DNA from: Prolixibacteraceae bacterium
Lineage (GTDB): Bacteria; Bacteroidota; Bacteroidia; Bacteroidales; Prolixibacteraceae
NCBI GenBank assembly: GCA_030602265.1
Contig: JAUWAB010000035.1
Location: forward strand, 1 to 40,566
Length of the DNA: 40,566 bases
Direction of reading: 5' to 3'
Numbering within the stretch: the stretch's first letter is position 1; every line of letters starts with the position of its first letter. This document shows positions 17,810-26,046 of the stretch, one piece after another. The position numbers were made by a program, and so were the translations under genes. The notes beneath the pieces are model-generated. The model worked only from the letters and a program-made list of their open reading frames with translations, was not told the origin of the DNA and searched no databases.

Positions 17810-19207
17810 TTCATGCCATGGAACTGGTACTTCAGGTAGTTCCATTCTGATCCTCCATTCCTTTGGGTAGTAATTGTTTGACCTGGTTCCGAGATTTTTC
17901 AGCCAGCCTAAAGGAAATCCCCTGTACGAAGGCATGATCCATCCTTTTCCTTCCAAAGACCTGGAAAGATTTTCTTTTCGGAGAAAGAGGATAGCTTCAT
18001 TCAGGCTTACGGCCTCTTCTCTGAAGATATTCTTGTTTACCAGGGCTGAAAGTGCCAGTGCGTGCATGGGAATATTTTCACGTCCTTTGATTTGCGCCAC
18101 CGGAATGCCGGCCTGCAAGACATGCAGTGGCTTGTTCAGGTTCCGGATTAACGGGTGCCACTGATTTTTCAGGTAATAAACTGTATTATCCTTTACCAGA
18201 AAATCCTCTTTTCCGGCGCCTGACAACAACTCACGAAAGCCAGATGCCGCTGAATGTGACATGGATACCCAATCGTTCCTTTCCTGCTTCCTGAGTTTAA
18301 AGCCGGCAGCATGTGACTCTTTTTTTCGGATGATTCCGGTGAAATAGCCTTCCGCTTTTGTCAGATGGGGCATGGTCTGAATTCCGGTTATGTTGCCGTA
18401 ATTGATCTTTTTCAGGTTCCATTCTGGCTTTATGCGGATTTCAAAAGATTCAGCATCATACTGTTCTGATATCCAGCGCAGGTTTTCTTCGTTCTCGGCC
18501 GGATTGTATGTACAAGTACTGTATATCAGAAAACCACCGGGTCGAAGGGCACTCCAGATATCGGCTAAAATCCTGCGTTGCCGTGAGGCACACAGCTGGG
18601 TATTGTTTACCGACCATTCTCCGGCAGAAGCAGGTTCTTTCCTGAACAAACCCTCTCCGGAACACGGCACATCGGCCACAATAACGTCGAATAAACCAGT
18701 AAGGCCTGAAAAATCCCTGGGGTCGTTACCCGTTAAGATGACATTGCTGTATCCCCATTTCTGGATATTCTCCTGAAGAATAACCGCACGGCTCCGGATG
18801 ACCTCATTGGAAACCAGGAGGTCATCCTCGTGCATCAGGGACAGGAGATGGGTCGACTTTCCACCCGGTGCCCCGCAAAGATCGAGAATTACCTTTGGAC
18901 CGGAACGGGGAATCGAATAGAAGGCCTGCTCCAGCAGCATGGAACCCGGTTCCTGCACATAATAGGCCCCTGCATGGAATAGCGGATCAGCCGTGAAAAG
19001 TGGGCGTCTTTTTAAATAATATCCGGTACTGCACCAGGGAACAGGCTCCGGTTCGGGCATGGACAAAGGTTTTGAAGGATTTAGCCGTATGGAAAGACTG
19101 GGTTGGTCACCCAGGGCATTAAAAAAATCAGCGGATTCATTACCCAGCTGGTCCTCCATCCGGGAAACGAATTCTCCGGGCAGGAATGAAAATTTTACTG
19201 AAGGCAT
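17804..19207 (-). CDS. rRNA cytosine-C5 methyltransferase (RsmF/NOL1-NOP2-Sun family)
   Basis: This 467-residue enzyme transfers a methyl group from S-adenosylmethionine to carbon 5 of an rRNA cytosine. The SAM-binding motif LDLCGAPGGKSTHLL lies at 109-122, DVPCSGEG at 179-186 gives Cys182, and STCTYNPAENE at 230-240 gives the nucleophile Cys232. The N-terminal RsmF-like region (1-60) and a C-terminal half with an RsmF-type PUA-like segment (GWIMPSYRGFPLGWLK near the end) make it closer to RsmF than to RsmB. The ATG at 19207 is preferred to a TTG at 19222, which overlaps the upstream gene. It follows the barrel protein gene by 11 nt, so the two are probably one transcript. The exact target position is not known. 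Confidence 0.9.
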   Translation of the reverse strand: MPSVKFSFLPGEFVSRMEDQLGNESADFFNALGDQPSLSIRLNPSKPLSMPEPEPVPWCSTGYYLKRRPLFTADPLFHAGAYYVQEPGSMLLEQAFYSIPRSGPKVILDLCGAPGGKSTHLLSLMHEDDLLVSNEVIRSRAVILQENIQKWGYSNVILTGNDPRDFSGLTGLFDVIVADVPCSGEGLFRKEPASAGEWSVNNTQLCASRQRRILADIWSALRPGGFLIYSTCTYNPAENEENLRWISEQYDAESFEIRIKPEWNLKKINYGNITGIQTMPHLTKAEGYFTGIIRKKESHAAGFKLRKQERNDWVSMSHSAASGFRELLSGAGKEDFLVKDNTVYYLKNQWHPLIRNLNKPLHVLQAGIPVAQIKGRENIPMHALALSALVNKNIFREEAVSLNEAILFLRKENLSRSLEGKGWIMPSYRGFPLGWLKNLGTRSNNYYPKEWRIRMELPEVPVPWHEI

Positions 19208-19218
19208 CTTATTGTATT

Positions 19219-19926
19219 TCAAAATGCTACACCTATGGTTATGCCTGCCTTCAGACCAGGGAACAGGAATGGGATCCTGGAGGTCAGGTTGTTTGGAGAG
19301 ACCTTGTTTTTAAGTCTTTTTTCAAAATAAGGGAGATCCTCAAATACTTCGGAAACATCCGCGACAATCGTGTTATAGTCAAATCCCTGTATTCCGGTTG
19401 TGTATACCAGATTAATGGTATTATAATCGATTCCGGCACCGAAAAAGGAGAGGTCGACCGAAAAGATATTATTAATCAGAAACTGGTATCCAAGCTGCAT
19501 GCCAGTACCGAAGCTGTTATAAGACCCACTTACATTGAAATTATCTGACCGGATATTGTCCCCGTATTCAGCCCTGATGGCATAATACCTCAGGTAAGGC
19601 CCGTAATAGAAGCCCCTGAGTCCCTGTTTTTTCGTATACCATCGATATTCAAGAGAGGCTTGAAGTGCTCCTTCTGAATCCTTGAAGGTATAGTCGGAAG
19701 GGGTAATGGTTTTTTCACCGATAAAAGGACTTACTGTAGGCTGGAAATATCCGATTCGCAGATTGGCCGACTGGTTATCTGAAGTTTTTCTTTCATAACT
19801 TATACTGAAGTCGCCTATGGCAAAACCGGAAACAGAAGTCTTAATGATATTGTCCTGAGCTTCGGCGGTCAGAAAAAGTGTAACAGAAAGGCTGAATATC
19901 AGCAGATTTATGCTTATTCTACCCAT
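19219..19926 (-). CDS. predicted outer-membrane beta-barrel protein (DUF3575-like)
   Basis: This 235-residue protein has a signal peptide (MGRISINLLIFSLSVTLFLT, cleaved near AEAQ) and alternating amphipathic strands such as GDFSISYERK, SANLRIGYF, GALQASLEYRWYT, FYYGPYLRYYAIR and GMQLGYQFLI, and it ends in GVAF, a C-terminal Phe usual in barrels. This fits an 8- to 10-strand barrel of the DUF3575 type, common in this phylum. No function is known. It is the promoter-proximal gene of a two-gene unit with the rRNA methyltransferase. Its start is 224 nt from the divergent RRM gene. Confidence 0.72.
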   Translation of the reverse strand: MGRISINLLIFSLSVTLFLTAEAQDNIIKTSVSGFAIGDFSISYERKTSDNQSANLRIGYFQPTVSPFIGEKTITPSDYTFKDSEGALQASLEYRWYTKKQGLRGFYYGPYLRYYAIRAEYGDNIRSDNFNVSGSYNSFGTGMQLGYQFLINNIFSVDLSFFGAGIDYNTINLVYTTGIQGFDYNTIVADVSEVFEDLPYFEKRLKNKVSPNNLTSRIPFLFPGLKAGITIGVAF

Positions 19927-20150
19927 TTTGACAAGAATGATGGTTATTTTGGGGCAATTTACGACAGTTTTTTGAAAAAAAAACCACCAGATAATATCTA
20001 ATACATTTAAAATGTTTAATATTGTACCCTGTATTGAGCATTGACAGCAGCGTTATTTAGAGTATTTTAGTACTTCCTGGTTAAAAAGAAACAAAGAAAC
20101 TACTGTTTTCATCCTCAACACTTTTAGTTATTTATCAATTATTAATTTAA

Positions 20151-20585
20151 ATGAACATTTACATTTCAAATTTAAGTTTCGATGTCAATGACAGCGATTT
20201 AAGAGAGTTATTTGAAGAATACGGTGCAGTATCTTCAGCAAAAGTTATTACTGACAAATTTTCAGGAAAATCGAGAGGTTTCGGTTTTGTTGAAATGGAC
20301 AACGACGAAGAAGGTCAGAAGGCAATTGATGAATTGAACCAGGCTGAGTATGATGGAAAAGTGATCAATGTATCCGTAGCTAAACCGCGCGAAGAACGTC
20401 CTGACAGGAAAAGAAGCTTCGGTGGCGGCGGCGGCGGCGGCAGTCGTGGTGGCTTCGGCGGCGGCGGCGGTGGAAACCGTGGCGGCTTTGGCGGCGGTGG
20501 CAACCGTGGTGGCGGCTTTGGCGGCAACCGTGGTGGCGGCGGCGGCGATCGTGGTGGTGACCGTGGAGGTTACAACCGTTACTAA
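20151..20585 (+). CDS. glycine-rich RRM RNA-binding protein
   Basis: This 144-residue protein has one RNA-recognition motif (1-80) with RNP2 IYISNLSF at 3-10 and RNP1 KSRGFGFVEM at about 44-53, followed by a tail of about 60 residues made of RGG, GGFGG and GNRGG repeats. Proteins of this kind are abundant in Bacteroidota and are thought to act as general RNA chaperones in the phylum, replacing Hfq-like or cold-shock functions. The tail is encoded by long runs of GGC/GGT codons, which makes tail length prone to change by slippage. It is monocistronic, with a strong terminator 86 nt downstream and a 224-nt untranslated region upstream that could hold a thermosensor; none was identified. Confidence 0.95.
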   Translation: MNIYISNLSFDVNDSDLRELFEEYGAVSSAKVITDKFSGKSRGFGFVEMDNDEEGQKAIDELNQAEYDGKVINVSVAKPREERPDRKRSFGGGGGGGSRGGFGGGGGGNRGGFGGGGNRGGGFGGNRGGGGGDRGGDRGGYNRY

Positions 20586-20670
20586 TTAGTGTTACCCCGT
20601 AGTATGAGACAGGACCAATTGGTTTTGTTTTATGAGTTCTAAATTATTGATTTTATAATCATATGTGCTG

Positions 20671-20697
20671 AAAGGGGTCTTTTGACCCCTTTTTTTT
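20671..20697 (+). terminator. intrinsic terminator of the RRM gene
   Basis: AAAGGGGTC (20671-20679) and GACCCCTTT (20684-20692) form a 9-bp stem with a TTTT loop, followed by an uninterrupted T run to 20697. The T run reaches into the stop codon of the convergent ThuA-like gene (20696-20698). Confidence 0.88.
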
Positions 20698-21439
20698 AAT
20701 CTCTTTTTCCGGCCCAGTTAATGGCTCCCGCGATATGTTCCATAATCAGGCTGTCCCGGAAGGCATCATGGGTATGCCCAAACCCGGTATAAAACGAACG
20801 TGAACCTTCAAATTCGTGCCACCAGATCAACGGATGGTCGCCTGTTTTCCAGGGGTCATCTCCGGGTTGCTTCAGACTGTTTTCATCCAGCCTGGCCAAT
20901 ACTTTTACATTCTTCCGTGGATTTTCCCTGAATACATACCACTCATCGAAGGTGGTGTAAGTTTCCTTCCCTGCGAATGGTTTCATGGCAGGGTGCGAGG
21001 TATCTTCAAAAATGACTGTACCGACCTGTGCCGGCGGATGCATTTTGAAATGAGCCCCGTTTAACCCTCCGTACCAGGCCCAGTCATATTCAAAATCGGC
21101 AGAAGAATGTATCCCGACAAACCCCCTGCCTTTCCTGATAAACCTTTCAAAAGCGGCCTGCTGCTCTTCATTGAGGCTATTGCCGGATGGATTAAGAAAA
21201 ACAGCCACATCAATACTTTCGAGCAGATCATCCCTGAAGAATTCTGCATCCTCCGTGGCAGTAATAATCCACTGCTGCTTATGGCTCTGGTCATACAACA
21301 TTTTTATTCCTGAGGAAATGGATTCATGACGGAATCCTGCTGTCTTCGAAAACACAAGAATCCGGATGGGCTCTCTTTCCTGTGCCTGACAATGAACTGT
21401 AAGGCCGGCAATCATCAGCAAACAAATCAAATGCTTCAT
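20696..21439 (-). CDS. secreted ThuA-like domain protein
   Basis: This 247-residue protein has a signal peptide (MKHLICLLMIAGLTVHCQAQ) and a ThuA-like fold, which is a class I glutamine-amidotransferase-like domain. Family hallmarks are the N-terminal RILVFSKTAGFRHESI, a central GRGFVGIHSSADFEYDW (here shown in part as GRGFVGIHSSAD), HPAMKPF and the C-terminal PLIWWHEFEGSRSFYTG (in part: LIWWHEFEGSRSFYTGFGH). ThuA proteins occur in sugar-utilisation loci and some act on disaccharide derivatives, but the reaction of this secreted branch is unproven. It is monocistronic here. No neighbour suggests a pathway. Confidence 0.88.
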   Translation of the reverse strand: MKHLICLLMIAGLTVHCQAQEREPIRILVFSKTAGFRHESISSGIKMLYDQSHKQQWIITATEDAEFFRDDLLESIDVAVFLNPSGNSLNEEQQAAFERFIRKGRGFVGIHSSADFEYDWAWYGGLNGAHFKMHPPAQVGTVIFEDTSHPAMKPFAGKETYTTFDEWYVFRENPRKNVKVLARLDENSLKQPGDDPWKTGDHPLIWWHEFEGSRSFYTGFGHTHDAFRDSLIMEHIAGAINWAGKRD

Positions 21440-21629
21440 CTTTCCGTATTATCTATTTATGGTTCGTAAAATTTCCCAATAAGTAATCACACCGGGGCCG
21501 ATAGTCCTCTACACAATAATCTCAGTCATAAAGATAGAAAGTCTTCTAATAAATGAGGCAGCTTCTGCGTTTTATAACCTTGATTACCGTAAATTTTACT
21601 GCTTTATGTAAGAAGTTTCACAATAATCT

Positions 21630-21637
21630 TAATTTTG
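21630..21637 (+). promoter_or_regulatory. -7 element (TAATTTTG) for the protease-ABC operon
   Basis: TAATTTTG at 21630-21637 fits TAnnTTTG, but no TTG sits at the right distance upstream. Transcription would begin only a few nt before the ATG at 21648, so the transcript would be nearly leaderless or start translation at the ATG at 21654. Confidence 0.35.
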
Positions 21638-21647
21638 GAGTTTTGAA

Positions 21648-23846
21648 ATGTATATGAGGCGGAAGTTATTATTGATAATAATTGTTTTAATCTCTGGTAT
21701 ATACAGTGGATTCAGCCAGCTTTCACAGGGCGGGAAACCACGGAATATCCATCATCTGAAAAAGGGAATTCCGGAAATTATTTCAATGCCAAGAGTATAT
21801 AATGACATCCTCCGCTGGCAGGCTGAACAATCATATCTTAACAATGAACTGAAACCGTTGCTTTTTGCCCATGCCTTTGAAGTTGAGTTTCATACCATGA
21901 ATTCGGGGAACTGGTACTTATCGGAAGACGGCTGGAGGATCTGGCAGTTACACCTGAGATCTGAAGAGGCTTTATCCCTGAACCTGATCTTTGAGGAATT
22001 CTTGCCTGGTAAAAATGACCGGTTGTTTATTTTAACACCCGACATGGAATTTGTCCTTGGTGCCTTTGGATTTTCAAATATTACTGAATCAGGCATATTT
22101 CCGGTATCACCTTTACCGGGAGATGAAGTGATCGTACAATTCGAAACACCGGAAATGGCCGATGGCCGGATTCCGTTTAAAATTTCCCGTATAAATCATG
22201 ACTTTCTGGGTATAATGACCTATACCGATACCCGCAGGCCATTGGGCAAGATTGCAGGGGAGTGTATCCCGGATGTGAATTGTGATATTGCCGACCGGTG
22301 GAGGGAAGTCCAGAACAGTGTATGCCGGATAATGATCGAAGGACGTGAATTGTGTACCGGAGCCCTTATAAACAATACAGCTCAGAACAGGCGACCATTT
22401 GTACTGACAGCCAATCACTGCATATCTACAAAAAACAAGGCCTCAGGCAGTCTCTTCCTGTTTAATTATGAAAGTCCGTATTGCGGGGTAATCGATGGGG
22501 ACGTGAGCAATTCATTGGCTGGCAGTGTGCTGAAGGCTACCCACGACAGTCTCGATTTTTCGCTGGTCGAACTAAGCGTGCAGCCACCGGCCTCATTCAG
22601 ACCGTATTATGCAGGGTGGACAAGGAGCACAACCATCAGGGACACGGTAGCAGCCATCCATCATTCACAGGGAGATATAAAAAAAATTACCATTGACCAT
22701 GAAATTCCGGTGATTGCAAGTTTTGGACTGGCACCGAACTATACGACGAATGGTTTCTGGAGGATTAACAGATGGGATTTCGGGGCACTTGAAAGCGGGG
22801 CCTCAGGCGGTCCACTGTTTAACAGCTCCTCACAGATTATCGGCAGCCTGGTCGGAGGTTCTTCAAGATGTTCCTATCCGTTCAACGACTATTTCAGCCG
22901 CTTAAATATTGGTTGGGACCGTAATCCGGACAGCACCAGACAGCTGAAATACTGGCTGGATCCACTAAAAATCAATGCGCAGAGCATAGAAGGCAGGCAA
23001 TTCAACGAGGGACCGGATTTCTGCAAGGCATTTACCAATCTTGCCGATAATGATACACATGGTCTGACCCGAATATCCGGGACAAACGGCGTTAACCGGG
23101 GATATTATACGGGGACCAACAACTCGGGTATTACCGAAGCGGGTGACCGTTTCAGTATTCCCGGAAATGAACGGATTCACGGTGTGTCTGTCGGAATTGG
23201 AAGAAGGTTTCAGCAATCTGTCGAAAACAACAGCAGGCTCAGAATCAATGTATACGACATCAACGGCACAAATACCCAGATCATTCATACCCAGCAGGTG
23301 TTGCTGAAAGATCTGGTGGCGAATGCCATGAATTTCATTCCTTTTATTGATGTGGTTGAACCATCCGACAGTTTTATGGTTTCTTTCAACTTCGAAGGAA
23401 TTGTTAATGGAGATTCGGTAGCTATTTTCCATTCCGGGAGGAATACAGGATCTAAAAACACTATTCTGCTGAAAAATAACGGAACCTGGACCGAACCGCA
23501 AAATACCGGCGGAGATATGAAGGCCGGGGCACTGGTCGTGGAGATAGTGGCCTGTAATGTCTCGGGCACAACTACCGATACCACTAAAATTGAACAGCCC
23601 ATCGAAGTAAAGATATACCCCAATCCAACCCTGGGAAAGGCGGAGGTCTCTTCTTCAAAACCCCTGACGGAAAGTATGATCTCGGTGTACAATATTCACG
23701 GGCAGCAGATACCTTTTACCTCAAGCAGGTTGACACCCAGGAAAATGGAAATTGATATCTCCGGAAACCCGTCCGGAATTTATCTGGTCAGAATCTGGGA
23801 CGGTGTAAATCATTTTGCCGGCAGGATTATTCTTTCTGCCAGATGA
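21648..23846 (+). CDS. secreted trypsin-like serine protease with T9SS sorting domain
   Basis: This 732-residue protein has a signal peptide in residues 1-24 (LLLIIIVLISGIYSGFSQ), a long pro-region, and a trypsin-like domain at about 215-430. The catalytic triad is visible: His257 in LTANHC, Asp303 in LDFSLVEL, and Ser386 in GASGGPLF; paired cysteines resemble lysyl-endopeptidase-type enzymes. The final 80 residues (IYPNPTLGKAEV ... GIYLVRI) are a T9SS type A sorting domain, so it is exported across the outer membrane and attached or released. A start at the ATG at 21654 would equally preserve the signal peptide. Its stop codon overlaps the ATG of the binding-protein gene by 4 nt, coupling it to the ABC importer. 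Preferred cleavage site is unknown. Confidence 0.9.
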   Translation: MYMRRKLLLIIIVLISGIYSGFSQLSQGGKPRNIHHLKKGIPEIISMPRVYNDILRWQAEQSYLNNELKPLLFAHAFEVEFHTMNSGNWYLSEDGWRIWQLHLRSEEALSLNLIFEEFLPGKNDRLFILTPDMEFVLGAFGFSNITESGIFPVSPLPGDEVIVQFETPEMADGRIPFKISRINHDFLGIMTYTDTRRPLGKIAGECIPDVNCDIADRWREVQNSVCRIMIEGRELCTGALINNTAQNRRPFVLTANHCISTKNKASGSLFLFNYESPYCGVIDGDVSNSLAGSVLKATHDSLDFSLVELSVQPPASFRPYYAGWTRSTTIRDTVAAIHHSQGDIKKITIDHEIPVIASFGLAPNYTTNGFWRINRWDFGALESGASGGPLFNSSSQIIGSLVGGSSRCSYPFNDYFSRLNIGWDRNPDSTRQLKYWLDPLKINAQSIEGRQFNEGPDFCKAFTNLADNDTHGLTRISGTNGVNRGYYTGTNNSGITEAGDRFSIPGNERIHGVSVGIGRRFQQSVENNSRLRINVYDINGTNTQIIHTQQVLLKDLVANAMNFIPFIDVVEPSDSFMVSFNFEGIVNGDSVAIFHSGRNTGSKNTILLKNNGTWTEPQNTGGDMKAGALVVEIVACNVSGTTTDTTKIEQPIEVKIYPNPTLGKAEVSSSKPLTESMISVYNIHGQQIPFTSSRLTPRKMEIDISGNPSGIYLVRIWDGVNHFAGRIILSAR

Positions 23847-24979
23847 TCGATATGAGAAAGTTTACCTATCTGTTCTTATCCGTGTTTCTTATCCTGACAG
23901 CCTGTGAGGCGGGGAAACAGAACCATCCGGAGCTCTCTTCCAACACGTATGCAGGTGGTTTCGGCATAACTGTTGAAGACGGGATTACTGTTCTTACCAT
24001 CAAAAATCCCTGGGAAAAAGCAAGGGATGTTGAAGTCAGGTATTATCTTGTTGACAGAAACGGGGAGGTGCCGGCTTCTCTTGCCGGCAAAAATGTTATC
24101 AGGACCCCCGTAAAAAGTATAATTTGTCTGTCTACCACTCATCTCGGATTTCTTGATAAAATCGGTGAGATTGCCAGTGTATCGGGGATTTCAGGTGGGG
24201 TTTATGTAACCAATCCCGAGATATTAAGGCGGATGAAAAACGGTGAGATTCCGGATGTTGGTTATGGTCAGAATCTTAATTACGAGGAAATTATCCGCCT
24301 TAAACCTGATGTTGTCATGGTTTATGGCGTCGACAGCGATGTCACCGGTATCCTCGGAAAATTCAGGGATCTTGGAATTGCGACTGTGTTAAATGCGGAA
24401 TATCTGGAAACCTCTCCCTTAGGCAAAGCCGAATGGATTAAATTTGTTGGTGCGCTTTACAACAAGCAAGAATGGGCCGACTCAGTTTTTATTTCGGTTG
24501 AAAAAGAATACATCCGTTTGAAGGGGCTGGTTCCGGATGACACTCACCGGCCGGGAGTAATGATGGGGCTGCCTTACCGGGATGCCTGGTGGGTCCCGGG
24601 TGGAAAGTCCTATATGGCCAATCTGATCGGAGATGCCGGTGGCAACTATCTGGGCAGCGACAATTCTTCCCGGGAGAGTTATGTAATTTCTTTTGAACAG
24701 GCTTTGGTCTGGGCTTCGGAAGCGGAAGTCTGGCTTAATGTCGGCATGGTAAATTCCCGTCAGGAGATTATTGCCGCCGATTCACGGTTTTCAAGATTCG
24801 GTGTTTATAACCAGGGTCGAATATATAATAACAACAAGCAGACAACCATATCGGGAGGTGCAGATTTCTGGGAAAGCGGAGCTGCGGCCCCGGAAAAAAT
24901 TTTAGCCGATCTGATCAGTATATTTCATCCCGGATTGTTGCCCGGACATACGTTTTTTTATTATCAGGAGATCAGGTAA
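23843..24979 (+). CDS. ABC importer substrate-binding lipoprotein (BtuF/FecB-like)
   Basis: This 378-residue lipoprotein captures the ligand for the permease and ATPase encoded next. The lipobox LILTAC puts the lipidated Cys near residue 21. After a short extra beta region (FGITVEDGITVLTIKNPWEK, about 40-59) typical of Bacteroidota members comes a type III periplasmic-binding fold: VKSIICLSTTHLGFLDKIGE, then YEEIIRLKPDVVMVYG near 148-163 and AWWVPGGKSYMANLIGDAGG near 249-268. The family binds cobalamin, heme or iron-siderophore complexes; which one cannot be decided here. The ATGA overlap with the protease gene shows translational coupling. A second ATG at 23852 is a possible start. Confidence 0.88.
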   Translation: MIDMRKFTYLFLSVFLILTACEAGKQNHPELSSNTYAGGFGITVEDGITVLTIKNPWEKARDVEVRYYLVDRNGEVPASLAGKNVIRTPVKSIICLSTTHLGFLDKIGEIASVSGISGGVYVTNPEILRRMKNGEIPDVGYGQNLNYEEIIRLKPDVVMVYGVDSDVTGILGKFRDLGIATVLNAEYLETSPLGKAEWIKFVGALYNKQEWADSVFISVEKEYIRLKGLVPDDTHRPGVMMGLPYRDAWWVPGGKSYMANLIGDAGGNYLGSDNSSRESYVISFEQALVWASEAEVWLNVGMVNSRQEIIAADSRFSRFGVYNQGRIYNNNKQTTISGGADFWESGAAAPEKILADLISIFHPGLLPGHTFFYYQEIR

Positions 24980-24990
24980 AAACCAGCAGG

Positions 24991-26046
24991 ATGAACGTTA
25001 CAGGTAATAAATACCGTTATCACCGGAGATCATGGGTGCTGTTTGCAGTGCTGATCATGCTGTTGCTGTTGCTTTTTCTTGCCGACCTGTTTACCGGATC
25101 GGTAATGATTCCGTTCAAGGATGGAATCCGTGCCCTTTTCATGCCCTCCAGTGCCCCGGAAACCACAAGGATTATTCTTCAGGACTTCCGGCTCCCCAAA
25201 GCCATTACGGCCATGGTCACGGGTATAGCCCTCTCAGTAAGTGGACTGCAAATGCAAACCGTATTCAGGAATCCCCTGGCCGGGCCATATGTGCTTGGGA
25301 TCAGTGCCGGCGCCAGTCTGGGGGTTGCCCTTTTTGCCCTTGGTTTTTCGTCGGCCCTGACCTGGGGTTTTATGTCCGGGACCGGTGCATGGTCACTTGC
25401 CCTCGTCGCCTGGTCAGGTGCTTTTCTGGTGATGCTGCTGGTGCTTTTTGTATCGGCCAGGGTAAATGACAATATGACTATCCTGATATTGGGGATTCTT
25501 TTTTCAAGTGCTGCGTCCTCTGTCGTGAGCATATTACAGTATTTCAGCAGTGAGGCCATGCTCAAATCCTTTATTGTCTGGACCATGGGAAGCCTGGGCG
25601 GTGTTACCTTCAGCCAGCTTGCCGTACTGGTGCCGGCCACGGTCGCCGGGGTACTGATTGCCTTTTACAAGACAAAGGACCTGAATGCATTTTTATTGGG
25701 AGAGAACTATGCCCGTTCCCTGGGAGTGAATATTATCCGGAGCAGGCTGGTTATTTTTTTCGGGGCTAGCCTCCTGGCCGGAACCATAACCGCATTCTGC
25801 GGACCGATAGGTTTTATTGGAATTGCCGTGCCTCACCTGGCGCGTGTGATGTTTAAAACAGCCAATCATCTGGTGCTCGTTCCTGCTGTGATCCTGACCG
25901 GGGCAAATGTTATGCTGCTCAGCGATATCATTGCACAATTGCCTGGATTTCAGGCTACATTGCCGATTAACTCGGTAACTGCACTCCTGGGTATCCCCGT
26001 GGTGGTGTGGATGATCGTTAAAAACAGAAAATTTGCCGCAATATGA
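24991..26046 (+). CDS. FecCD/BtuC-type ABC permease
   Basis: This 351-residue integral membrane protein has about nine to ten predicted helices and is the transmembrane subunit of the importer. Family landmarks are RLPKAITAMVTGIALSVSG near 69-87, NPLAGPYVLGISAGASLG near 95-112, and a C-terminal CGPIGFIGIAVPHLARVMF near 270-288, which contains the coupling helix that touches the ATPase. One permease gene is present, so it would work as a homodimer. It starts 11 nt after the binding-protein gene and overlaps the ATPase gene by 4 nt. Confidence 0.95.
   Translation: MNVTGNKYRYHRRSWVLFAVLIMLLLLLFLADLFTGSVMIPFKDGIRALFMPSSAPETTRIILQDFRLPKAITAMVTGIALSVSGLQMQTVFRNPLAGPYVLGISAGASLGVALFALGFSSALTWGFMSGTGAWSLALVAWSGAFLVMLLVLFVSARVNDNMTILILGILFSSAASSVVSILQYFSSEAMLKSFIVWTMGSLGGVTFSQLAVLVPATVAGVLIAFYKTKDLNAFLLGENYARSLGVNIIRSRLVIFFGASLLAGTITAFCGPIGFIGIAVPHLARVMFKTANHLVLVPAVILTGANVMLLSDIIAQLPGFQATLPINSVTALLGIPVVVWMIVKNRKFAAI

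Noticed and set aside
20315-20527. Proline-rich 70-codon ORF on the minus strand inside the RRM gene
   Set aside because: It is the complement of the glycine-codon repeats and has no independent support.
21440-21647. Possible cobalamin riboswitch before the BtuFCD-like operon
   Set aside because: No B12-box-like sequence or multi-stem structure was seen, and the likely promoter is almost at the start codon.
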